8,928 nt of DNA from Desulfobacterales bacterium (GTDB lineage Bacteria; Desulfobacterota; Desulfobacteria; Desulfobacterales; C00003060): assembly GCA_030629475.1 (NCBI GenBank), contig DAOVOU010000058.1, forward strand, positions 1-8,928, written 5' to 3'. Within the stretch, counting starts at the first letter, position 1. Every line of letters starts with the position of its first letter. Shown in pieces: positions 1-6,262 of this stretch. Made by a program: the position numbers and the translations under genes. The notes beneath the pieces were generated by a model. That model saw only the letters and a program-made list of their open reading frames with translations, had not been told where the DNA came from and did not search any database.

Positions 1-34
1 CAATTAGAAAATGATTTTTTCCGGCTTCTCATCC

Positions 35-74
35 CCATCATTCCATCATTCCACTATTCCATCATTCCATATTC
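35..74. repeat. CCATCATT octamer tandem array, left end
   Basis: Five consecutive octamers: CCATCATT (35-42), CCATCATT (43-50), CCACTATT (51-58), CCATCATT (59-66) and a degenerate CCATATTC (67-74). The same octamer recurs in opposite orientation at the far end of the window (8904-8919). It lies beyond the 3' end of nadE, outside the 25-bp inverted repeat. No coding potential is apparent here. The rest of 1-137 shows no gene. Confidence 0.9.
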
Positions 75-109
75 ATGGCACAGAAAACTGGCGCTGAAAG
101 ATACATGAT

Positions 110-123
110 TACAACTAGTTGTA
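110..123. repeat. 14-bp perfect palindrome TACAACTAGTTGTA
   Basis: The two halves are exact reverse complements with no spacer. Its centre of symmetry (116/117) coincides with the outer edge of the left copy of the 25-bp inverted repeat. The right copy of that repeat lacks the palindrome. It lies 15 bp past the nadE stop codon. There is no T-run, so it is not a standard terminator; it could be a protein-binding site or a repeat junction. Confidence 0.7.
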
Positions 124-141
124 GAAATTCCGAGACGTTAA
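117..141 (+). repeat. 25-bp inverted repeat bounding the gene block, left copy
   Basis: It starts AGTTGTAGAAATTCC and ends GAGACGTTAA, and is the exact reverse complement of 8830-8854. The nadE stop codon (TAA, minus strand, 138-140) lies inside it. Outward from it, both copies also share a TACAT word, a GGCACA word and then a CCATCATT array, in the same order but with different spacing. This suggests two diverged copies of a composite repeat of roughly 110 bp. Confidence 0.92.
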
Positions 142-1781
142 ATTAGGTCCTGCCACTTCCAGGCCATGGGATATTTTCTTCCGTAGCCAAAAGACCTGCT
201 GGTGACTTTCAACCCTGGGGGGGCCTGATATCGCTTGTATTCATTGCGATCAACCCTGAAAATGGTCTCCCTGACGATTGCTGGGTTAAAGCCCATGGCA
301 GTGATTTCATCCGGCCCTTTGTTTTCTTCGACATATGCCTCTAGTATGCCATCCAGGATCTCATAAGGAGGGAGGTCATCCTGGTCCTTTTGATCTGGTT
401 TGAGTTCGGCAGACGGCGCCCGTTGAATGATGCTGGCCGGTATCACATTTTTCTCTTTATTCACTAAGCGAGCAAGTTCGTAAACCACGGTCTTGGGCAC
501 ATCAGAGATCACTGCAAGGCCCCCACTCAAATCACCGTATAGCGTGCAATAGCCTGCCGCCAGCTCTGACTTGTTCCCGGTGGACAGGACCAGGTGGCCA
601 AATTTGTTCGAAAGGGCCATCAGCAGGGTTGCCCGGATACGTGCCTGAATATTTTGTTCTGTCACATCATACGAAGGTTCTCCGAAGACAGGCGAAAGGG
701 TTTGCAGGAATCCATCAAAGACAGGTCCAATAGGGATATGAACCAACTCTATTTGAAGGTTCCTGGCCAGGTTTTCTGCATCTTCATAGCTTTGCTGAGA
801 CGTATACTGGGAGGGCATAAAAACACCCAATACGTTTTCCTTGCCAAGGGCCTTTACGGCAATACAGGCTGTGAGTGCCGAGTCTATGCCTCCACTAATT
901 CCCACTAAGGCCTTCTTGAAACCACACTTATGGGCATAGTCACGGGTGCCCGTAATTAGGGCCTTGAGCATGGACTCGGTGCTGGTTTGCGTGATGGGGT
1001 GGAGCTCTCCCTTTTGGGTCTCTGTGTCAAAGACAACCATGTCCTCTTCAAAGTCGGTGGCCCGGGCCGCCATCTGACCCGTTGAATCAAAGGCCATGCT
1101 CATGCCGTCGAAAAGCACGGTGTCATTGCCGCCCACCTGATTGACATAAAGGAGAGGGACTTTGTATTTTTTGGCAATATTGCCAAGCACGTCCAACTTC
1201 AATTCTCTTTTGCCAGCAAAGTAGGGAGAGGCCGATATATTTATGATGAGATCGGCCCCTTGTTTGATCATACGCGCCATCGGGTCAACAGGATCATGCC
1301 TCTTTGAAAAGAAGTCTTTGTCATCCCAAATGTCCTCGCAGATGGTCAGTCCTATCTTGGAGTCCTTATAGAAAAAAGGCGAACATTCAGTGCCTGGTTC
1401 AAAATATCTGGTTTCGTCAAAGACATCACAGGCGGGAAGGAGTCTCTTGTGGACCTGATGAAGCAACTTGCCTTCTTCAAAAAGGACAGCTGAGTTATAG
1501 AGTGGGTTGCCCTGTTGTCCTGGGTTCTTGTCTGCAAACCCACAGACAACGCCGATTCCTCTGCCGGACTCAACCATTTTGTGGAAATTGTCAAAGTTCG
1601 CAGCCACAAAGTTTCGCCTTTCCAGAAGATCCTGTGGCGGATATCCGGAGATAACCAGCTCCGAGAAAATGATGAGATCACAAGAAAGGCCCTTTGCCTT
1701 CTCGATGAAACCCATCATCTTTTGCGTGTTCTGTTGGAAATCCCCGATGGTGGGATTAATTTGAGCCAGGGCGATCTTCAT
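138..1781 (-). CDS. nadE: Glutamine-dependent NAD+ synthetase
   Basis: Cytoplasmic enzyme for the last step of NAD+ synthesis: it amidates deamido-NAD+ using ATP and ammonia released from glutamine. At 547 aa it is the two-domain form. The N-terminal nitrilase-fold glutaminase (about 1-250) shows the Glu-Lys-Cys triad as E41 (FSELVISGYPP), K112 and C148 (TICEDIW). The C-terminal synthetase domain (about 270-547) has the ATP-pyrophosphatase P-loop SGGIDS (296-301), STGNKSELAAGY (400-411) and the APSAELKPDQKDQDDLP segment (455-471). The ATG at 1779-1781 gives the usual family N-terminus (MKIALAQINPTIGD). Only a weak GAG lies 5' of it. The stop codon sits inside the 25-bp inverted repeat. Upstream (1782-1852) is a short AT-rich stretch, then the four-helix cassette and glnA, which makes its glutamine substrate. 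Length and motifs are complete, with no sign of decay. Confidence 0.97.
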   Translation of the reverse strand: MKIALAQINPTIGDFQQNTQKMMGFIEKAKGLSCDLIIFSELVISGYPPQDLLERRNFVAANFDNFHKMVESGRGIGVVCGFADKNPGQQGNPLYNSAVLFEEGKLLHQVHKRLLPACDVFDETRYFEPGTECSPFFYKDSKIGLTICEDIWDDKDFFSKRHDPVDPMARMIKQGADLIINISASPYFAGKRELKLDVLGNIAKKYKVPLLYVNQVGGNDTVLFDGMSMAFDSTGQMAARATDFEEDMVVFDTETQKGELHPITQTSTESMLKALITGTRDYAHKCGFKKALVGISGGIDSALTACIAVKALGKENVLGVFMPSQYTSQQSYEDAENLARNLQIELVHIPIGPVFDGFLQTLSPVFGEPSYDVTEQNIQARIRATLLMALSNKFGHLVLSTGNKSELAAGYCTLYGDLSGGLAVISDVPKTVVYELARLVNKEKNVIPASIIQRAPSAELKPDQKDQDDLPPYEILDGILEAYVEENKGPDEITAMGFNPAIVRETIFRVDRNEYKRYQAPPGLKVTSRSFGYGRKYPMAWKWQDLI

Positions 1782-1852
1782 ATCTCATCGTTTGCTTAAT
1801 AAATTCGTACTTAGATTAATTCTTATATGGACCTAAATCTTTATCCCGTTTT

Positions 1853-1882
1853 GGTTTCAGGTTTCAGGTTTCAGGTTTCAGG
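1853..1882 (+). repeat. GGTTTCA heptamer array, left arm
   Basis: Four perfect GGTTTCA units (1853-1859, 1860-1866, 1867-1873, 1874-1880) followed by GG. The 30 bases are exactly complementary in inverted orientation to 2468-2497 on the other side of the four-helix gene. It lies about 70 bp upstream of the nadE start, so it may form part of the nadE leader. Confidence 0.95.
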
Positions 1883-1897
1883 GCACATGTAGGTTTC

Positions 1898-1987
1898 AGG
1901 TGTCAGTGTTCAGGTGTCAGGGAAAAATCGCGCAAGACCTTAAACACGCCCGCGGAGCGTAAACCTGACACCTGAAACCTGACACCT
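1898..1987. repeat. Long stem-loop made of variant heptamers
   Basis: Arms 1898-1921 and 1964-1987 are inverted copies matching at 22 of 24 positions, with a 42-bp loop (1922-1963). The arms are built from alternating GGTGTCA and GGTTTCA-type heptamers; one further GGTTTCA lies just outside at 1892-1898. The inner arm touches the stop codon (TGA, 1987-1989) of the four-helix gene, so the hairpin would form in the 3' end of its transcript. No U-run follows on the minus strand, so it is not a textbook terminator, though it could stabilise the RNA or be an RNase III substrate. Confidence 0.85.
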
Positions 1988-2439
1988 CAATCCTCGGGTA
2001 TGGGCCAGCCTTGAGGGAGGGGTTCATCATTTACGCCATACTCTGCCGATTCCTCGGCTACCTGCCAGCGCCGCTCTCGCTCCGGAACTTTCCGCTCCAA
2101 TGTTTTCTCCAATCCATTCAGCATGCGAATGCATTCTTTGTAGTGGCCCCTAAATTCAAGATACGACTTTTCTGTAATGTATCCTTTGAGTTTTGCCATG
2201 AACAGGTGATGAATTGTCTCACCTGCTTCTCCTCTGCTACGATTCACACCTTCGATCTTGTTACGGATATGCCGATCATCATTTTTCTCGGCGAGTTGGG
2301 CGGGTGCACTGTTTGAAGAACGCCTTGCCTGGCTTCCCAACTCGTACTTCTCCTCTTGGGGCCACTTGTGTGCCAAATCACAGACTTCAATGTGCAACCG
2401 GCACAACTTTTTATAAACATCAAGGTCCTCCACATCCAT
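1987..2439 (-). CDS. Four-helix-bundle protein, S23/IVP-like
   Basis: A 150-aa protein of the family first known from open reading frames in 23S rRNA intervening sequences and related to the Avd accessory protein of diversity-generating retroelements. Visible family hallmarks are the N-terminal DLDVYKKL, the segment LGSQARRSSNSAPAQLAEKN (helix 2, basic, with A-x-L-AE) and MLNGLEKTLERK at the end of the helical core. The last roughly 33 residues (VPERERRW onward, ending PLPQGWPIPED) extend beyond the usual core. The start was set at ATG 2437-2439 because GAGGA lies about 6 nt upstream; an in-frame GTG at 2455-2457 would add six residues but has no such site. The family's molecular role is not settled; the bundles oligomerise and are basic, suggesting nucleic-acid binding. 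No reverse transcriptase or 23S rRNA is in the window. The gene sits inside inverted heptamer arrays. Confidence 0.88.
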   Translation of the reverse strand: MDVEDLDVYKKLCRLHIEVCDLAHKWPQEEKYELGSQARRSSNSAPAQLAEKNDDRHIRNKIEGVNRSRGEAGETIHHLFMAKLKGYITEKSYLEFRGHYKECIRMLNGLEKTLERKVPERERRWQVAEESAEYGVNDEPLPQGWPIPED

Positions 2440-2469
2440 ATAATTCCTCGTTGTCACTGCGTTCCCCCC

Positions 2470-2503
2470 TGAAACCTGAAACCTGAAACCTGAAACCTGA
2501 AAC
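2470..2503 (-). repeat. TGAAACC heptamer array, right arm
   Basis: Four perfect TGAAACC units (2470-2476, 2477-2483, 2484-2490, 2491-2497) and a fifth ending TGAAAC (2498-2503). With the preceding CC (2468-2469) it mirrors 1853-1882 exactly. It lies between the glnA stop codon (TAG, 2516-2518) and the four-helix gene start 30 bp further on, so any promoter or leader of that gene is in or next to the array. Confidence 0.95.
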
Positions 2504-2515
2504 TTAAGGAAATTC

Positions 2516-3844
2516 CTACATTATCGGAAGGTACTTTTCAATCTCATACTGGCTCACATGGGTGCGGTAGCAATCCCACTCGATCTTTTTGTTTTCGATA
2601 AACTTGTTAAAGATGTGATCCCCCAGGGTCTCGCGGACCAACTCGCTTTTTTCCACGTCATGTATCGCTTCATACAGATTCCCGGGGAGTTCTTCTATGC
2701 CCAATTCCCTGCGCTTTTCAGGGCTGAATTCATAGATGTCCTCTTCTATAGGATCTGGTAAAGGATAGTCCTCCTCGATCCCCTTCAGTCCTGCGGCCAG
2801 CATCACCGCAAAGGCCAGGTAGGGATTACAGGCCGGGTCTGGAGAGCGGAATTCAATTCGAGTAGCCTTTTCTTTACCAGGCTTGTACATGGGAACCCTC
2901 ACAAGGGTGGAACGGTTGCGCCTCGCCCATGAGACATAGACCGGCGCCTCGTAGCCAGGAACCAAACGCTTATAGGAATTGACCCATTGGCTGGTGATAG
3001 CGGTAATCTCCCGTGCATGCCGCATGATCCCTGCAATGTAGTTCTTTCCGACAGCAGAAAGATGGTAGTGATCGTTGGCATCGAAAAACGCATTGTCCTT
3101 CCCCTTGAAAAGGGACTGGTGGGTGTGCATGCCGCTGCCGTTTTCACCAAAGATCGGCTTGGGCATGAAGGTGGCGTAGAACCCTTGCTGCCTGGCAATT
3201 TCCTTGACCACGATCCTCAGGGTCATGGTTTTGTCGGCCATTTTCAAACCTTCGTCATAACGCACATCAATCTCATGCTGGCTGGGAGCAACTTCGTGGT
3301 GGCTGTATTCTACTTGAATCCCCATATCCTGAAGAACAAAGATAGTATCCCTTCTCAAATCGCTTCCCATGTCTAAAGGCCGGGCGTCAAAATAGCCCCC
3401 CTTATCAATGATTTTGGGGACATTGTTACTTTCGAAGTAGAAATACTCAAACTCGGGCCCTATGTAAAACGTATATCCTTTGTCTGACGCTTTCTTCAAG
3501 GCCCGCTTAAACACGTACCTGGGATCACCCTCATAAGGGGTGCCGTCAGGCTGGAGGATGTCACAAAACATCCTGGCCACAGGCCTGTCTCCGGGCCTCC
3601 ATGGCAAGAACTGAAAGGTGGTTGGATCCGGCCTGGCGATCATGTCGCTTTCTTCAATCCGGGCAAATCCTTCAATGGAAGAGCCATCAAAACCCATCCC
3701 CTCGGTTACCCCCTCCTCCAGCTCGGAGGGCGTGACGGCAAAACTCTTCAACATCCCCAAAACGTCCGTAAACCAGAACTGGATGAAGCTAGCCTCCGTG
3801 TTTTTGACGATGTTCAAAACATCTTGTTCGGTTTTGCAGAGCAT
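2516..3844 (-). CDS. glnA: Type I-alpha glutamine synthetase
   Basis: Condenses glutamate and ammonia to glutamine using ATP, as a cytoplasmic dodecamer in this family. From the chosen start it has 442 aa, typical of GSI-alpha. Active-site segments are visible: FDGSSIEGF (52-60), GPEFEYF (129-135, E131 and E133), HHEVAPSQHEID (182-193), NGSGMHTHQSLF (235-246), NSYKRLVPGYEAP (289-301), RNRS (309-312) and EFRSPDPACNPYLA (331-344). It lacks the GSI-beta insertion and the NLYDLP adenylylation tyrosine. R62 (ARIEESDM) aligns with the Bacillus subtilis Arg62 linked to glutamine feedback inhibition, so control is likely by feedback rather than adenylylation. The start is ATG 3842-3844 because a strong AAGGAGGAGG lies 5 nt upstream and the N-terminus then matches the family. 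An upstream in-frame ATG (3866-3868) would translate through that site. The four-helix cassette and nadE follow. Confidence 0.97.
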   Translation of the reverse strand: MLCKTEQDVLNIVKNTEASFIQFWFTDVLGMLKSFAVTPSELEEGVTEGMGFDGSSIEGFARIEESDMIARPDPTTFQFLPWRPGDRPVARMFCDILQPDGTPYEGDPRYVFKRALKKASDKGYTFYIGPEFEYFYFESNNVPKIIDKGGYFDARPLDMGSDLRRDTIFVLQDMGIQVEYSHHEVAPSQHEIDVRYDEGLKMADKTMTLRIVVKEIARQQGFYATFMPKPIFGENGSGMHTHQSLFKGKDNAFFDANDHYHLSAVGKNYIAGIMRHAREITAITSQWVNSYKRLVPGYEAPVYVSWARRNRSTLVRVPMYKPGKEKATRIEFRSPDPACNPYLAFAVMLAAGLKGIEEDYPLPDPIEEDIYEFSPEKRRELGIEELPGNLYEAIHDVEKSELVRETLGDHIFNKFIENKKIEWDCYRTHVSQYEIEKYLPIM

Positions 3845-3849
3845 CTTTT

Positions 3850-3859
3850 CCTCCTCCTT
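3850..3859 (-). promoter_or_regulatory. Strong ribosome binding site of glnA
   Basis: The minus strand reads AAGGAGGAGG followed by 5 nt and then ATG at 3842-3844. This near-perfect Shine-Dalgarno sequence decides against the longer reading frame beginning at 3868. Confidence 0.85.
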
Positions 3860-3886
3860 TTCAGGCATATTTTTGCAAACAAGTTT

Positions 3887-3919
3887 TTGGCATCCTTCAT
3901 TTTCCTGTTTACACCTTTT
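3887..3919 (-). repeat. Imperfect inverted repeat, arm next to glnA
   Basis: On the minus strand this arm contains a GTGTAAAC word and then TGAAGGATGCCAA. TGAAGGATGCCAA (3887-3899) is an exact inverted copy of 4228-4240, and the 13-mer 3907-3919 matches 4199-4211 at 12 of 13 positions. The gap between the two blocks is 7 bp here and 16 bp in the other arm. Together they bracket about 280 bp of GC-rich sequence, like terminal inverted repeats of a small non-coding element. Confidence 0.75.
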
Positions 3920-4102
3920 CCATAGAGACCAAAAGGTTATATTCTAACTCCTTTGGGCTTTGACTATGGTTTTGGCAACTTCAACATGTGTGTGGGACCC
4001 GCCTGCCAACGCCACGCACAATGCGCGATCAAGCTGCCGCCGTGTTTGGCAATGGCGGGCAGGGCGGCATTCCCTGGCCCAGACCTGGATGATTAATCCG
4101 AT

Positions 4103-4137
4103 AAGCCCGTTGGACCCTGTCGCGCCAGGGCGGGCTT
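4103..4137. repeat. Bulged hairpin in GC-rich spacer core
   Basis: A 7-bp outer stem AAGCCCG (4103-4109) with CGGGCTT (4131-4137) and a 5-bp inner stem CCCTG (4115-4119) with CAGGG (4126-4130). The 3' side is continuous and the 5' side has a 5-nt bulge (4110-4114). GCCGCC/GGCGGC (4036-4041 and 4063-4068) nearby is a further possible stem. Confidence 0.65.
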
Positions 4138-4138
4138 G

Positions 4139-4173
4139 CCGCGATCCTCGCGGCTGGAAAGCCGCTCCCACAA
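4139..4173 (-). repeat. REP-like palindrome
   Basis: On the minus strand it reads TGTGGGAGCGGCTTTCCAGC and continues as CGCGAGGATCGCGG. Two overlapping stems can form: GCGGCT/AGCCGC (4150-4155 with 4160-4165, 4-nt loop) and CCGCG/CGCGG (4139-4143 with 4149-4153). A GTGGGAG lead-in followed by a GC-rich hairpin resembles the repetitive extragenic palindromes I know from Pseudomonas. Whether it is repeated in this genome cannot be seen here. Confidence 0.5.
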
Positions 4174-4198
4174 ATTGGCCCAAATAATGATCGAGGCC

Positions 4199-4240
4199 AA
4201 AAAGTGTAAACTACTTTTGGGCTTCTGTGAAGGATGCCAA
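4199..4240 (+). repeat. Imperfect inverted repeat, arm next to metG
   Basis: Partner of 3887-3919. It carries GTGTAAAC (4204-4211) and TGAAGGATGCCAA (4228-4240) in the same order as the other arm read on the minus strand. A T-rich run follows in this copy (4242-4249), and the other arm is followed by a shorter related stretch. Confidence 0.75.
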
Positions 4241-4342
4241 GTTTTTTTTGTAAAGAGCAAATGTTAGGAGGGGATTTAGTAAGTTCTCAATAACTTCGGG
4301 GGAATTCTCTGACATCGGTCAGACATTATCCAAGACTAGGGC

Positions 4343-6262
4343 TTAGGTAAGGGGCGTCCCCGGCTCAGAAGGGCCGTCCACCGTGACCAATCTACACATA
4401 GCCTTGTCGGAAGCCGTCAAGACCATGCCTTGCGACAAGATACCCATAAGCTTGGCTGGCTTGAGATTGACCACGATGACCACGTGCTTTCCTATGAGAT
4501 CTTGTGGCTGGTAACTGTCCGCAATGCCGGCCACAATGGTGCGTTCTTCGCCGACATCGACCTTCAATTTCATTAGCTTCTTGGACCTTGGCACAGGCTC
4601 AGCATGGAGCACTGTGGCCACCCGAAGATCGATTTTCTGAAAGATTTTTTCAGAGATCTCCGGCTTCGCCAAAGTCGATACTTCCTTTGATGAAAGGGCT
4701 TCCATGGCCTTCGGTCCGAGTTTAATCTGTTCGACCCTCGGAAACAGGGTAATCGTTTTTGGAAGTTTCGTTCCAGGTTGTGTCTTTCCCCAAACGTTCA
4801 GATCCTCCAATGTCTGAAGCGAATCTGCTGATGGCAATCCGAGGTGTTTTTGCATAACCCGTGCAGCCCGCGGCATAATGGGATAGATGAGTCCTGCAAT
4901 GACGCGGAGACCTTCCAGGACATTGTAAAGTACTGTCTGAAGCTGTTTGTGCTGGGACTCTCTCTTGGCGAGTTCCCAAGGGGCGGTCACGTCTATGTAT
5001 TTGTTAATATTGTTTATGAATTCCCAAATAGCCATCAGGGCCTTGTGGAAGGCAAGGTCTTCCACAGCCTTCTGGTAATCTTGAATTGCCTTTTCAGCAT
5101 TGGCTCTCAAGCCAAAATCGAGATCGCTCTCTGTGCCGGCTTCCCCCTGTGGTACGATCCCTTTAAAGTATTTGTGAACCATGGTCAAACTTCGGCTAAA
5201 GAGGTTTCCGAGATCGTTTGCCAGGTCCGAATTGAAGCGCTGGACGAATGCCTCTTCGTTGAAATTCGAATCAAGGCCAAAGACCATCTCACGCATCAAA
5301 AAGTAGCGAAATGCGTCTGAGCCATACGCTTTTTTCAACACAAGTGGGTCCACCACATTGCCAAGGCTTTTTGACATCTTGGCTTCGTCCACGTTCCAGT
5401 AGCCATGGACATTCAGGTGACGGTATAGCGGGATACCTGCTGCTTTTAACATGATTGGCCAGTATATCCCGTGTGGTTTGAGGATATCCTTGGCTATGAG
5501 GTGCTGGACAGTCGGCCAGAATTTCTTAAATGGTTTACCGCCTGGGTATCCCAGCGCAGAAACATAGTTCAGAAGGGCGTCGAACCAGACATAGGTGACA
5601 AATTGGTTATCAAAGGGAAGCGTGATGCCCCACTGGAGCCTTGTTTTGGGACGGGATATACACAGATCCGCTAAGGGTTCGCGCAAAAAGGCGAGCACCT
5701 CGTTCCGATAACGCTCTGGCCGAATGAAATCCGGGTGTGTCTCGATGTGCTCGATAAGCCAGTCCTGGTATCGGCTCATCCTGAAAAAATAATTCGATTC
5801 CTTGATAACTTCAGGAATCGTTTTGTGGTCCGGGCATCTGCCATCCACCAGTTCGCGTTCTGTATAAAAACGTTCACACCCAAAACAGTATGCGCCTTCG
5901 TATTCGCTGTAGTAGATATCTCCTGCATCATAGATCTTCTGCAGGACTTCCTTGACTACCTTGGCGTGGGCAGGGGCTGTTGTGCGTATGAAATAGTCAT
6001 ACTCTATGTCGAGTTCAGGCCACAGGGTTTTGAAAAGCTCAGTGATCTGGTCCACATAGACAAGTGGACTCAAGCCCTCCTCCTTGGCCGCTCGGACCAC
6101 CTTGTCACCATGTTCATCGGTTCCTGTCAGAAAGTAGGTCTCCTGGCCGCACATCCGGTGGAATCGATTCAGGACATCGGCCACAACCGTGGAGTAAGCA
6201 TGACCCAGGTGCGGCCGGGCATTCACGTAATAGATGGGGGTTGTAATGTAGAATGGTTTCAC
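4343..6262 (-). CDS. metG: Methionyl-tRNA synthetase
   Basis: Class I synthetase charging tRNA-Met and initiator tRNA in the cytoplasm. At 639 aa it is a full-length enzyme with a C-terminal extension. Visible parts: HLGH (18-21, the HIGH motif), a single zinc knuckle with C126-x2-C129 and C143-x2-H146, WFDALLNY (226-233), HLIAKDILKPHGIYWP in place of the usual HxIGKDI, and KMSKS (295-299). An anticodon-binding helical domain follows. From about residue 540 there is an EMAPII-like tRNA-binding domain (KIDLRVATVLHAEPVPRS, then VAGIADSYQPQDLIGKHVVIVVNL), which in homologues dimerises and raises tRNA affinity. The start is GTG 6260-6262, overlapping the ricT stop codon as GTGA, with GAGGAGAG (6269-6276) 6 nt upstream. 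This indicates co-transcription and coupled translation with ricT. No T-box leader is present. Confidence 0.97.
   Translation of the reverse strand: MKPFYITTPIYYVNARPHLGHAYSTVVADVLNRFHRMCGQETYFLTGTDEHGDKVVRAAKEEGLSPLVYVDQITELFKTLWPELDIEYDYFIRTTAPAHAKVVKEVLQKIYDAGDIYYSEYEGAYCFGCERFYTERELVDGRCPDHKTIPEVIKESNYFFRMSRYQDWLIEHIETHPDFIRPERYRNEVLAFLREPLADLCISRPKTRLQWGITLPFDNQFVTYVWFDALLNYVSALGYPGGKPFKKFWPTVQHLIAKDILKPHGIYWPIMLKAAGIPLYRHLNVHGYWNVDEAKMSKSLGNVVDPLVLKKAYGSDAFRYFLMREMVFGLDSNFNEEAFVQRFNSDLANDLGNLFSRSLTMVHKYFKGIVPQGEAGTESDLDFGLRANAEKAIQDYQKAVEDLAFHKALMAIWEFINNINKYIDVTAPWELAKRESQHKQLQTVLYNVLEGLRVIAGLIYPIMPRAARVMQKHLGLPSADSLQTLEDLNVWGKTQPGTKLPKTITLFPRVEQIKLGPKAMEALSSKEVSTLAKPEISEKIFQKIDLRVATVLHAEPVPRSKKLMKLKVDVGEERTIVAGIADSYQPQDLIGKHVVIVVNLKPAKLMGILSQGMVLTASDKAMCRLVTVDGPSEPGTPLT

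Larger units (their letters stand above)
1853..2503 (-). mobile_element. Candidate heptamer-bounded four-helix-bundle cassette
   Basis: A 651-bp unit between glnA and nadE: heptamer array (1853-1882), stem-loop (1898-1987), one gene (1987-2439) and an inverted heptamer array (2470-2503). The outer 30-bp arms (1853-1882 and 2468-2497) are perfect inverted repeats, like terminal inverted repeats. The right arm starts only 12 bp after the glnA stop codon. No transposase is present and target-site duplications cannot be judged. The mobile call is inferred from architecture only. The alternative is an old gene flanked by locally expanded repeats. Confidence 0.4.
3845..4342. other. 498-bp glnA-metG spacer with GC-rich structured block
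   Basis: No credible gene. Working from the glnA side: the ribosome binding site, an AT-rich stretch carrying one inverted-repeat arm, a clearly GC-richer core (about 3995-4170), the second arm (4199-4240), then AT-rich sequence up to the metG stop codon. The core holds several hairpins. A small hairpin (TCTGAC/GTCAGA, 4308-4323, 4-nt loop) lies just past the metG stop codon, without a T-run. No sigma-54 element of the TGGCAC-N5-TTGC type was found upstream of glnA. Any promoter for glnA should lie in this spacer, but I cannot place one with confidence. A 79-codon open frame at 3944-4183 is a by-product of the GC-rich repeats. Confidence 0.7.

Noticed and set aside
1987..2439. Avd of a diversity-generating retroelement
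   Set aside because: No reverse transcriptase, template repeat or variable repeat is seen in the window. A solitary S23-like protein is the simpler reading.
1853..2503. CRISPR array
   Set aside because: The heptamers are directly adjacent, with no spacers of 25-40 bp, and no cas gene is present.
3845..3868. Longer glnA start adding eight residues
   Set aside because: The extra codons encode MPEKEEEK, which is translated Shine-Dalgarno sequence. The family N-terminus begins at the internal ATG.
3944..4183. 79-codon open frame in the glnA-metG spacer
   Set aside because: Its sequence is the translation of GC-rich palindromic repeats. There is no convincing ribosome binding site or family resemblance.
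4308..4323. Rho-independent terminator of metG
   Set aside because: The stem is only 6 bp, AT/GC mixed, and no T-run follows on the minus strand.
3845..4342. Sigma-54 promoter or a glutamine or other riboswitch for glnA
   Set aside because: Both GATGCCAA arms were inspected for GG and GC elements at the -24/-12 spacing and do not fit. No known riboswitch core was recognised.
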